Below the pieces are notes generated by a model. That model was not told where the DNA came from. It saw only the letters and a program-made list of their open reading frames with translations, and made no database searches. From a virus: a stretch of DNA of 60,101 nucleotides. This document shows positions 21,540 through 29,900 of the stretch, piece by piece. A program made the translations under genes and the position numbers. The first letter of the stretch is position 1. Every line of letters begins with the position of its first letter. Location of the stretch: positions 1 to 60,101 of IMG/VR virus record IMGVR_UViG_3300044970_000208; one strand, written 5' to 3'.

Positions 21540-23318
21540 ATGAAATATAAAGTTGACATCGACCTATCACGAGACAATCTTTTCGATGAACTAGGTAAGC
21601 AACGACTCAAAGAAAGCTACATGAAAGATGACGAAGTATCTCCGCAAGAACGATTCGCATTCGTATCAGCATCGTTTGCAAGCAACCAAGAACATGCTCA
21701 GCGACTCTATGAATACTCTAGTAAGCACTGGCTCAGCTATTCTACTCCTGTCCTATCTTTTGGTCGTTCTAAGCGCGGGTTGCCTATTAGCTGTTTTCTT
21801 AATTTTATGGATGATAGTGCAGAAGGTTTGGTCGATAATCTTTCAGAGACAAACTGGTTATCGATGATGGGTGGTGGTGTTGGTGTTCACGTTGGTATTC
21901 GCAACAGCGATGACAAGTCCACAGGTGTCATGCCTCACTTAAAAATCTATGACGCTAGTTCATTGGCCTACCGTCAAGGACGTACACGCCGTGGTAGCTA
22001 TGCTGCCTACCTCGATATTCACCACCCCGATATCATCCAGTTCTTGGAGATGCGTAAGCCCACTGGTGATCAGAACGTGCGTACACTGAACCTGCACCAC
22101 GGCATCAACATCACCGATGAGTTCATGAACATCATTGAACGATGCATGAAAGATGACAACGCTGACGATAGCTTCAATCTGATCAACCCTTCCAATGGTG
22201 AAGTTGTTGAAACAATATCTGCTAAGTATTTGTGGCAGAAGATTCTTGAGTTGCGTATGCAGACGGGTGAACCCTACCTCATCTACATTGACACAGCTAA
22301 CAAAGCTTTGCCGTCTTGGTTGAAAGACAAAGGGTTAAAGATTAACGGTAGCAATCTCTGCACTGAAATCTTCTTACCAACAAACGAGAACCGCACAGCA
22401 GTGTGCTGCTTGTCTTCACTGAACTTGGAATACTATGACGAATGGAAAAGCAACAAACAGTTTATCCTTGATGTTATGGAGATGCTTGATAATGTACTTC
22501 AATACTTTATTGACAATGCTCCAGACTCTATCGCCCGTGCTCGTTCTAGTGCGATGATGGAGCGAAGTATCGGTATTGGCACACTAGGCTTTCATGCTTT
22601 CTTGCAGAAGAAAGGTGTTGCCATTGATGGTGTATTGGCTAAGAGTTACAACAATGAAATCTTCAAACACATTTATAACCAGTGCGTTATTAGCGATGCA
22701 ATCTTGGTTACGTCACGAGGTGAATGCCCTGACGCGCATCTCAGCGGTATTCGTCGTCGCTTCAGTCATTGGACTGCTATTGCACCTAACGCCAGCAGCA
22801 GCCTAATCATGGGCAACACCAGCCCCTCTGTTGAACCATACCGCGCTAACGTATTCCGTCAAGACACATTGTCTGGTGCGTTCGTGTACAAGAATCGTTT
22901 CCTCAAAGCTGAGCTTGAGAAGCTTGGTATGGACGATGACGACACATGGGCATCTATCATCAGCAACGATGGGTCTATTCAGCATCTGGATGTGTCTGAG
23001 AAACTGAAGGAAGTGTACAAGACAGCAATGGAGATTGATCAGCGCTGGTTGATTGAGCTTGCAGCAGATCGTCAGAAGTACATTGATCAGGGACAATCGA
23101 TCAACCTGTTCTTCCCCGCTAATGTGTCTGTGAAGTATCTGCATAGCGTTCACTTCCTTGCTTGGAAGAGTGGACTCAAGAGCCTGTACTATCTGCGTAG
23201 TGAGAAGGTGCGTAAGGCTGACAAGGTTGGTGCTCAGATTAAGCGTCAACGCATTGAAGATGAAATTGATTTGAAACAAATTGCAGATGGTGACACCTGC
23301 TTAGCTTGCGAAGGATGA
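21540..23318 (+). CDS. nrdA: Class I ribonucleotide reductase large subunit, 592 aa
   Basis: Reduces ribonucleoside diphosphates to deoxy forms. Key residues are visible: redox Cys85 (GLPISCFLN), active-site NLCTE (Asn272, Cys274, Glu276), partner Cys289 or Cys290 (AVCCLSSLNL), radical-path YYLRSE, and the C-terminal CLAC redox tail. It is shorter than bacterial NrdA because it lacks the N-terminal ATP cone, as in many phages, so it may escape dATP inhibition. It overlaps the nrdB start region. Confidence 0.95.
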   Translation: MKYKVDIDLSRDNLFDELGKQRLKESYMKDDEVSPQERFAFVSASFASNQEHAQRLYEYSSKHWLSYSTPVLSFGRSKRGLPISCFLNFMDDSAEGLVDNLSETNWLSMMGGGVGVHVGIRNSDDKSTGVMPHLKIYDASSLAYRQGRTRRGSYAAYLDIHHPDIIQFLEMRKPTGDQNVRTLNLHHGINITDEFMNIIERCMKDDNADDSFNLINPSNGEVVETISAKYLWQKILELRMQTGEPYLIYIDTANKALPSWLKDKGLKINGSNLCTEIFLPTNENRTAVCCLSSLNLEYYDEWKSNKQFILDVMEMLDNVLQYFIDNAPDSIARARSSAMMERSIGIGTLGFHAFLQKKGVAIDGVLAKSYNNEIFKHIYNQCVISDAILVTSRGECPDAHLSGIRRRFSHWTAIAPNASSSLIMGNTSPSVEPYRANVFRQDTLSGAFVYKNRFLKAELEKLGMDDDDTWASIISNDGSIQHLDVSEKLKEVYKTAMEIDQRWLIELAADRQKYIDQGQSINLFFPANVSVKYLHSVHFLAWKSGLKSLYYLRSEKVRKADKVGAQIKRQRIEDEIDLKQIADGDTCLACEG

Positions 23319-23320
23319 AC

Positions 23321-24277
23321 ATGACACGACAATACAAAATGAATACGGAAACTACAGCGTTCCGTCCCTTCACCTACCCTTGGGCATATGACGCTTGGCT
23401 GCAACATGAACAGAGTCATTGGTTGCACAGCGAAGTGCCAATGTCTGAGGACGTTAAAGACTACAAGAAACTCAACAAAGATGAACAAGAGTTTCTGACA
23501 AAGATATTGCGCTTCTTTGTACAAGGTGACTTGGATATTGGTAGCGGCTATCACGACCATTACATCCCTGCGTTTCGTAACCACGAAATCAAAATGATGT
23601 TGAGTGGTTTTGCTGCCCGTGAAGCGTTGCATGTTGCGGCCTATGCTCATTTGATTGAAACACTTGGTCTGCCTGAGTCAACCTACAACGAGTTCTTACA
23701 ATACAAAGAGATGCTGGACAAGCATGAGTATGTGCAGCGCATTGAAGGTGCTCCAATGGCTGAGAAGATTGCCACCATCTCCGCATTCGGTGAGGGCATG
23801 CAACTATTCTCTAGCTTTGTAATGTTGCTCAACTTCGCACGTAACGGCAAACTGAAGGGGTTGGGTCAGATCATTAGCTGGTCCATCACCGACGAGACAA
23901 TGCATGCCGAAGGAATGATAAAGGTATACAGAGAATATGTTAAACATCACCAAGACGAAACGACACCTGAGCAGATTAAGAAGATTGCTCAAGAGATGGT
24001 GGATATTGAAGACAAGTTCATTGATCTTGCTTTCGGTATGTTGGAAGTTGAGAAGCTTACCAAAGAAGAAGTGAAGCAATACATTCGCTACATTGCTGAT
24101 CGTCGCCTCATCTCGATGGGCATGAAGGGTATCTACAAGATTAAGAAGAATCCTTTGCCTTGGGTTGATGGCATGCTCGGTACATCACACACCAACTTCT
24201 TTGAGCAGAAAGTGACAGACTATAGCAAGGGTGCTCAGACTGGTACATGGGATGATGTGTGGGGTAGGGCAGCATGA
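23321..24277 (+). CDS. nrdB: Class I ribonucleotide reductase small subunit, 318 aa
   Basis: Diiron/tyrosyl radical subunit. REALHVAAY carries ligands Glu101 and His104 and radical Tyr108; the second half has Glu158 (GEGM) and DETMH (Glu192, His195). All residues needed for a tyrosyl radical appear present. Start 23321 has AAGG six bases upstream; ATG 23315 overlaps the nrdA stop and is an alternative. The C-terminal DDVWGRAA may be the NrdA-docking tail. Confidence 0.95.
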   Translation: MTRQYKMNTETTAFRPFTYPWAYDAWLQHEQSHWLHSEVPMSEDVKDYKKLNKDEQEFLTKILRFFVQGDLDIGSGYHDHYIPAFRNHEIKMMLSGFAAREALHVAAYAHLIETLGLPESTYNEFLQYKEMLDKHEYVQRIEGAPMAEKIATISAFGEGMQLFSSFVMLLNFARNGKLKGLGQIISWSITDETMHAEGMIKVYREYVKHHQDETTPEQIKKIAQEMVDIEDKFIDLAFGMLEVEKLTKEEVKQYIRYIADRRLISMGMKGIYKIKKNPLPWVDGMLGTSHTNFFEQKVTDYSKGAQTGTWDDVWGRAA

Positions 24278-24456
24278 GAAACTTCACTGTCAGCTACAGC
24301 AGCCAATGCAACGTCTTCAAAGGTGTGTTGCATGTTAAAGCAAACACCATCTCTGAAGCACAGGACAAGTTCTTTGAATGGCTGCGAGAACAACCCACAT
24401 ATCCACATCTTTGGCAACTCACTTTCGAGTTCACAGAGATCGGAACTAGTCTATAA
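24274..24456 (+). CDS. Small protein, 60 aa
   Basis: ATGA-coupled to nrdB. Reads MRNFTVSYSSQCNVFKGVLH, then KANTISEAQDKFFEWLREQP: a beta-beta-alpha mini-fold. Followed at once by the hairpin 24466-24488. Function unknown. Confidence 0.65.
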   Translation: MRNFTVSYSSQCNVFKGVLHVKANTISEAQDKFFEWLREQPTYPHLWQLTFEFTEIGTSL

Positions 24457-24465
24457 TGTCCCCTA

Positions 24466-24488
24466 AGAAGCCCCATGTCGGGGCTTCT
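24466..24488 (+). terminator. Hairpin, probable terminator
   Basis: AGAAGCCCC-ATGTC-GGGGCTTCT, a perfect 9-bp stem with only a weak following T run (TC). It could attenuate transcription between the RNR block and phoH. Confidence 0.6.
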
Positions 24489-24509
24489 TCACAACCAAAG
24501 GAAGTATTG

Positions 24510-25256
24510 ATGGTTACTAAACGAAAAGCAGCACCAGCACAGGTCCACGAATCACCAGCACCAGCTACTAAAAACAATAGCTTGCGTGTACGACTCGATG
24601 ACATGGCAACGATCCAGCCCAAGACAGCAAAGCAGAAGGAATTCTTCGATGCCTATAACGCTGGTGACTACTTCATGTGTTTGCATGGTGTTGCTGGTAC
24701 AGGTAAGACTTACATTGCTCTGTACAAAGCGCTTGAAGAAGTGATGGACAAGACTAGCCCGTATAAGAAGGTCGTCATTGTTCGTAGCTCTGTGCAAAGT
24801 CGTGACATGGGTTTCTTACCCGGTGACGCTAACGAGAAGATGGAGACATTCATCCAGCCCTATCGTCAAATCTGTGCTGACCTGTTCAACCGCAAGGATG
24901 CATGGGATAGATTGTCTGAACAGGGCTACATCGAATTCATTTCGACCAGCTTCATTCGTGGCACCACCTTCACCAACTCCATCTTGTTGGCTGATGAAAT
25001 TCAGAACATGGGATTTGAAGAACTCGACACCATCGTCACTCGTGTCGGTCACACATCGAAGATCATCTACTGCGGTGACATCCGACAGACTGACTTGAAG
25101 AAGAAGGACGACAAGACAGGCTTACCAAAGTTCTTGGACATTGTGCAGGACATGAGAGAGTTCAGCAGGTTTGAGTTTGGTATGGATGATATTGTCCGAA
25201 GCAGCTTGGTGAAGAACTACATCATTGCTAAAACACTTTATGAGGATCGTCAATAA
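24510..25256 (+). CDS. phoH: PhoH-like ATPase, 248 aa
   Basis: RecA-like P-loop ATPase: Walker A HGVAGTGKT (about 59-67), VRSSVQSRDMGFLPGDANEK, Walker B ILLADEIQNM (about 158-167) and GDIRQTDL sensor. PhoH is common in marine and freshwater phages; its role in RNA or stress metabolism remains unclear. Basic N-terminal extension. Start 24510 with AAGGAAG upstream is preferred to 24456. Confidence 0.9.
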   Translation: MVTKRKAAPAQVHESPAPATKNNSLRVRLDDMATIQPKTAKQKEFFDAYNAGDYFMCLHGVAGTGKTYIALYKALEEVMDKTSPYKKVVIVRSSVQSRDMGFLPGDANEKMETFIQPYRQICADLFNRKDAWDRLSEQGYIEFISTSFIRGTTFTNSILLADEIQNMGFEELDTIVTRVGHTSKIIYCGDIRQTDLKKKDDKTGLPKFLDIVQDMREFSRFEFGMDDIVRSSLVKNYIIAKTLYEDRQ

Positions 25257-25456
25257 TGTTAGTCATTAACTTGCGACAAGGCATCGGCTTTGACATTGAA
25301 TACAACGAAGACATCTGTCACATCGTTGACACTGGTGAAACACATGACACACTGCATGCCTTCAACGGCATCATCTTGTTGTTACCCTTCATCAAAATCT
25401 ATCTCGGTGATTTCGATCAAATTGGTGAACTAATCCCGAGCAAGAAAGATGATTGA
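25256..25456 (+). CDS. Small protein, 66 aa
   Basis: MLVINLRQGIGFDIEYNEDI, then a hydrophobic stretch NGIILLLPFIKIYLGDF. Start overlaps the phoH stop; end overlaps the next start by 8 bases. Unknown. Confidence 0.65.
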   Translation: MLVINLRQGIGFDIEYNEDICHIVDTGETHDTLHAFNGIILLLPFIKIYLGDFDQIGELIPSKKDD

Positions 25457-25937
25457 GGTAGTCATCACAGGCGACATGCTTGTCACTGCCCGAGACAAAG
25501 CGGCAGAGATGGGCAGGCTGCGTAACAGCATCATCAGTGGGGCAGGCAACTTAGCTGGCTTCATAGGTGAGGCTATTGCTCAGCAGGTTATGGAAGGTGT
25601 ACTCGCTAACACCTACGACTATGACCTCATCTTGTGTAACGGTAAGACAGTGGATGTGAAAACTAAACAGACTTCTGTTAAGCCGTTAGAAACCTATGAG
25701 TGTTCTATTGCTGCTTTAAATACAACCCAAGAGTGTGACTACTATGCTTTCGTTCGTGTGAAGAATGACTTCAGCATTGGTTGGTTCTTGGGTGTGTACG
25801 AAAAACAACAGTACATGCTTGACGCAAAGTATCTGACTAAGGGTACAATTGATAGTGACAATGGCTATGTAGTTAAGAGCGATTGTTACAACCTTCCTAT
25901 CCACCAACTAAAGGAGCATACCCATGCAACCCGCTAA
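25449..25937 (+). CDS. PD-(D/E)XK nuclease-like protein, 162 aa
   Basis: NLAGFIGEAIAQQ (helix with Glu) followed by YDYDLILCNGKTVDVKTKQT: the D...(V)DVKTK strand is the core of PD-(D/E)XK nucleases. Could be the phage junction resolvase or a host-DNA nuclease. Only motifs support this; a metal-site Asp, Asp and Lys are in the expected order. Confidence 0.65.
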   Translation: MIEVVITGDMLVTARDKAAEMGRLRNSIISGAGNLAGFIGEAIAQQVMEGVLANTYDYDLILCNGKTVDVKTKQTSVKPLETYECSIAALNTTQECDYYAFVRVKNDFSIGWFLGVYEKQQYMLDAKYLTKGTIDSDNGYVVKSDCYNLPIHQLKEHTHATR

Positions 25938-26097
25938 TAAAGCCACCATCATCTTCACCGATAACAATGACGGTGGTCTTGAGATGCAAATCTTGTTTGA
26001 CCCTGAACCAGTCAACAAAGAATCCAACGCACACATCGCTGCTGTGTTGGCCTACCAATACATCACAGAGAAAGCAAGCGAAGATGAATCAGCCTGA
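25924..26097 (+). CDS. Small protein, 57 aa
   Basis: MQPANKATIIFTDNNDGGLE then MQILFDPEPVNKESNAHIAA. Pattern (TIxFxDNxDGxxxxxxxFDP...SxAHxxA) matches a common short phage protein. AAGGAG Shine-Dalgarno. Overlaps the next gene. Confidence 0.7.
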   Translation: MQPANKATIIFTDNNDGGLEMQILFDPEPVNKESNAHIAAVLAYQYITEKASEDESA

Positions 26098-26377
26098 TCA
26101 ACCTATCAAGCGCACCTCTGTCACCACGACAGACATGCAGCAGAAAACTAAGAAGGTGGAGTACTTTGTTGTGCCTGACACGACAACAACACTCTGCTTC
26201 ATGCACCTGCACTGTGGCTTTCTTATCATTGGTAAGAGTGCCTGTGTAGACCCCGCTAAGTTCAACACAGCCCTTGGTGAAAAGTATTCCTATGAGGATG
26301 CCATCAACAAGATGTGGGAACTAGAGGGCTATCTGTTGTCCAACGAACTATATGGAGATGGTTATGCAACAATTTAA
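26084..26377 (+). CDS. N4 gp49/Sf6 gp66 family protein, 97 aa
   Basis: YFVVPDTTTTLCFMHLHCGF, IGKSACVDPAKFNTALGEKY, INKMWELEGYLLSNELYG: the order and the ending (D/N)KxWxLEGYLL match the phage N4 gp49/Sf6 gp66 family of unknown function. Start at ATG 26084 inside the previous gene. Confidence 0.8.
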   Translation: MNQPDQPIKRTSVTTTDMQQKTKKVEYFVVPDTTTTLCFMHLHCGFLIIGKSACVDPAKFNTALGEKYSYEDAINKMWELEGYLLSNELYGDGYATI

Positions 26378-26537
26378 ACGACCACAACATTTACTGAGCA
26401 TTCAATTCGGTAAAGGCTTTTATGCCTTTAGTCGTGGATGGCTTGGTAATAGCTACGACCCTGACAGTTTAGCTGGTAAGGAATGGCAACGTGGATGGGA
26501 CGCTGCCTACTTTGACAACCTTGCTAAATTAAAATGA
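26364..26537 (+). CDS. Small RMF-like protein, 57 aa
   Basis: MQQFKRPQHLLSIQFGKGFY, then GNSYDPDSLAGKEWQRGWDAAYFDNL split over a short loop. The WxxGWDAAxF segment resembles ribosome modulation factor-like phage proteins. GGAG six bases upstream favours ATG 26364. Confidence 0.6.
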   Translation: MQQFKRPQHLLSIQFGKGFYAFSRGWLGNSYDPDSLAGKEWQRGWDAAYFDNLAKLK

Positions 26538-26917
26538 CATCATTCAATCGACTTCATAACATGAGGAATCCCAATCAAGGGACAGCAAAGAAGGTGTTGT
26601 GCGTATGCTCAGCAGGCTTGTTGCGTAGCCCTACATTGGCTTGGATTCTTTCTAACGAACCCTTCAACTACAATACCAGAGCAGTTGGTACATCCAACGA
26701 GTATGCTTTGATTGCACTTGACGAAGTTCAACTTCAATGGGCTGATGCTGTAGTATTTGTTGATGATGGTAATTACCGTGTTGCATGTTACGATCACGAA
26801 GAACTCATCGTCAACATGGAACATCATGTGTTGGAGATTCCTGACATTTATCAGTTCCGTCATCCCAAGCTTGTAGAGGCTGCAACAAAGCAGTTGAAAG
26901 AAGCGTTTAAGGTGTAA
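26534..26917 (+). CDS. Low-molecular-weight tyrosine phosphatase-like protein, 127 aa
   Basis: P-loop CSAGLLRSP (Cys25 to Arg31, CX5R) near the N terminus after a beta strand KVLCVC, and a downstream WADAVVFVDDGNY segment resembling the Asp-containing region. The protein is shorter than usual LMW-PTPs, and the fold is a DUF-type variant seen in phages. Could act on phosphoprotein or another phospho-ester. Last gene of the rightward arm, 3 bases before the bidirectional terminator. Confidence 0.7.
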   Translation: MTSFNRLHNMRNPNQGTAKKVLCVCSAGLLRSPTLAWILSNEPFNYNTRAVGTSNEYALIALDEVQLQWADAVVFVDDGNYRVACYDHEELIVNMEHHVLEIPDIYQFRHPKLVEAATKQLKEAFKV

Positions 26918-26919
26918 AC

Positions 26920-26951
26920 AAAAAGGGGAGCCTATGTAGCTCCCCTTTTTT
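26920..26951. terminator. Bidirectional intrinsic terminator between convergent arms
   Basis: AAAAAGGGGAGC-CTATGTA-GCTCCCCTTTTTT: 7-bp GC stem flanked by A5 and T6, so it works on both strands. It ends the rightward early arm and the leftward late arm. Confidence 0.95.
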
Positions 26952-26965
26952 ATTGTCGGTACTTA

Positions 26966-29900
26966 TCACCGACGACTTGCTAGACCACCCTTTGCCAGCT
27001 TTGGTACAAACTTTCTCACCTCATCCAATGGCTTAGTTCGTTTAGCTTCATCAGTGGCTTTAGAAATTGCAGGCTCAGTCTGCTGAAACTTCTTCAGTTT
27101 GTCTGTAAGTTCATACAGGTTCTGTGCTTTCTGCTTGGCCCCGCCAGCATCTAAGATGTCAGCAACCTCACGCATCTGTCGTTGAATACCTGAATAGTCT
27201 GCAAAGTTGTTAATTGCAGCTTGGTATTGCTGACCAAGACCGGACTTTGTAGACGTTGCTGTAGCCATATCCAGATAGCTGTTCATCAAATCTTTGATAC
27301 CAGTGTATGACATGTATGCAAGCTTCATCTTTTCTTTAGGGTCTGGAGTGGTACGAGCAAGCTTCATATACTCAGCCACAACTTCTTCTTCACCCTTCAT
27401 CGTTGCCCTACTCAGACCTTTACCACCAGTCTCCAGCACCCGAGCAACATCCTTCTCACCACTACGCAACTTAGCATCTCTACCTTTGACACGAAGCTTC
27501 TCAGCTTCCAACATCATGTCTTCTGTTTCTAAGAAACCAGCACGAGGTAGACCAATCGGACGAACAACACCGGGTGCGCCAGTGACAGCGCGAAGGATTG
27601 TGTTCATGTCTTTCCTGTCATACTTCTCAGGAGCCATGTTGATTTTGTTGAACACATAATCAGCGTATGGAATCTCGGTGACAACATAGTTCTGTGGTTT
27701 TGTTCCACCAAACGGTGTACCTCTAAATCCAAGATTTAAGTCTTTAGTGAACGAAGGAGCACCCACCATCATTTCAGAATGGAAGAACTCATCACGCTTA
27801 GATGGGTCCGTAAAGCCTGACTTCTTCAACGTGTCCACGTCTTCAGTAACACCTTGACCGTGGAACAACTTAACAGGTGGCACATCCTTATACTTCTCAC
27901 GCAGTGTTTCAAGACGTTTCTGATATTGACCAGCCATCTTCATAACATCGGCAAGCATAGAGGGGTCTTTAGGATTGAGTTCAACACCACGAGAATATCG
28001 ATAGTCACCCAACACCACACCCAACACATCGTCATCTATTGACGAAAACTTATCGTTGTTACGGAGCTTAAAAAAGCTGTCTTCGCGTGTCTCTTTGATG
28101 GCAGCAACAGCTTTGTTACGCGCAACAACACTGACATTACCAGTGATGCTATTAACATCACCAGACAAATACTTAGGATCAACACCGTATTCATCAGCAA
28201 CCGGTTCAGCCTTTCTAACCACAGCCTTACCACCAACACTGACAGGATTACCGTCCATGTCATATTCAACTTCATCCACCAAAGACTCAGCAGACTCATC
28301 AGCCTTCTTAGCAAATGGCTGTGGTGGCATCTCAGAGAACTTCAACCCTTTAGCCTGACCAGTGAAGCTATGTAGAGTGTTGGCATAGTCTTCAGGGTTA
28401 GCTACCTTCCAACTCTTCAACTGAGCAGGTGTGTACAGGTCAAGCATCGCCTCTTCACCCATGATGTAGTCTTCGTCAGCAAAGGCTTTAGAAGGCGCAG
28501 GAGCCTCTATCGCCTGTGCTGGTGGGGTAGGCATGGCTTGTTCTGTTGGTGCTGCTGTAGGGGCTGTGATAGCCTTTGGTGCAGCTTTAGCAGAAGGTGT
28601 GATAGCCTTTGGTGCAGCTTTAGCAGAAGGTGTGATAGCCTTTGGTGCAGCTTTGGTTGGTGCAGGCTTCTTAGTCAGCATGTTTGCCATCTGATCCATC
28701 ACAGGTGACGGAGCTTCGACAGGTGCGCCAGCATCTTTCCTAACTTGTTGCAACAAATTCATTGTTTCATCAAGCAATGTAGACTTACCAGTCTTCTTCA
28801 ATGCTTCTTTGGCAACAACACCACCAGCAGCAAAACCGGGTTTGTCATCCTGTACAGCCAATGGTGCTCTCTGTACAGTTTTAGCCAACTGCAAAGCAAT
28901 ACCAAACTTACGGAAGTCTGTGTCCTCAGTTAAACTTCTACCAAGTTGTTGTTTATACAAATCAGTTGTAGCCTTACGAACCTTTGGAGGCAAAGCTTCA
29001 AACTTCTTCTGTTCAATTGGAGGAACTTGTTCACGACTATAGTAGTCCTGAATAGATTCCAGTGTTGCAATGTTCTTGGCTTGTGTCTGAAGTTGTGAAA
29101 GTCGATTCTTCAACTCACCAAACTGACCTTCTCTTGAAGCGTTCTTATATTCATCGCTGCGAAGATAGGGCAACAACATAGCTTCAATGTTTTCTGCCAT
29201 GAATTTACGAGCTTGAGAGTCAACAGTTTTATCACCAGTGGTTCTGAAGACAGACTGGTAAGGAATATTAAGACGTTCAATCTCAGTTTCGATTTCATTC
29301 TTTGGAGGAACCAAAGCCAAACCTGTCATCTGCTTGAATGGACCTGTGTCGCGTGGTGCAGCCTTTTCTCGTGTTGCTGGTTGGTACTCAGGCAACGCTT
29401 GCTTCAAGATGGGAATACCCTTCTGAATAGAGCGACCAATAATCTCACCAGCACCAAGCTTTTCACCGGGCTGAGTGACAAAGATGTCACGCTGCATTGC
29501 CTCGTCCCTGTCGAATGCGCTGATCAAATCACTGAATTGATTCAATGGGACAGTGGCGCGACCAAGCCATGCACCGATAAACTCAGCACCAGACTTGCTC
29601 ATCTTATTCAAAGCAGCTTCATCGGATTCATCGCCTGTGAAGTTGGCAGAAATAGACGATGCGGCTTCACGAGCCACATCAACCATCTGACCTTGTGTAC
29701 CTACAGCTTTGAAACCAGTCAGTGCTTCAACCAAGTCTTTGGTCTTGAAGTCTTCAGGATTACCGTTGATTGTTTTGTAATAGAAGTCTGCAAGCGCAAG
29801 AGGAACGTTCAAGGGAAACAAAAACTTAGCGTCAACGGTTGTGCCGTCATCGCTCTTCATAATGTTCCAAGGAGTGTCTTGGTTTTCTTCACGATATTTG

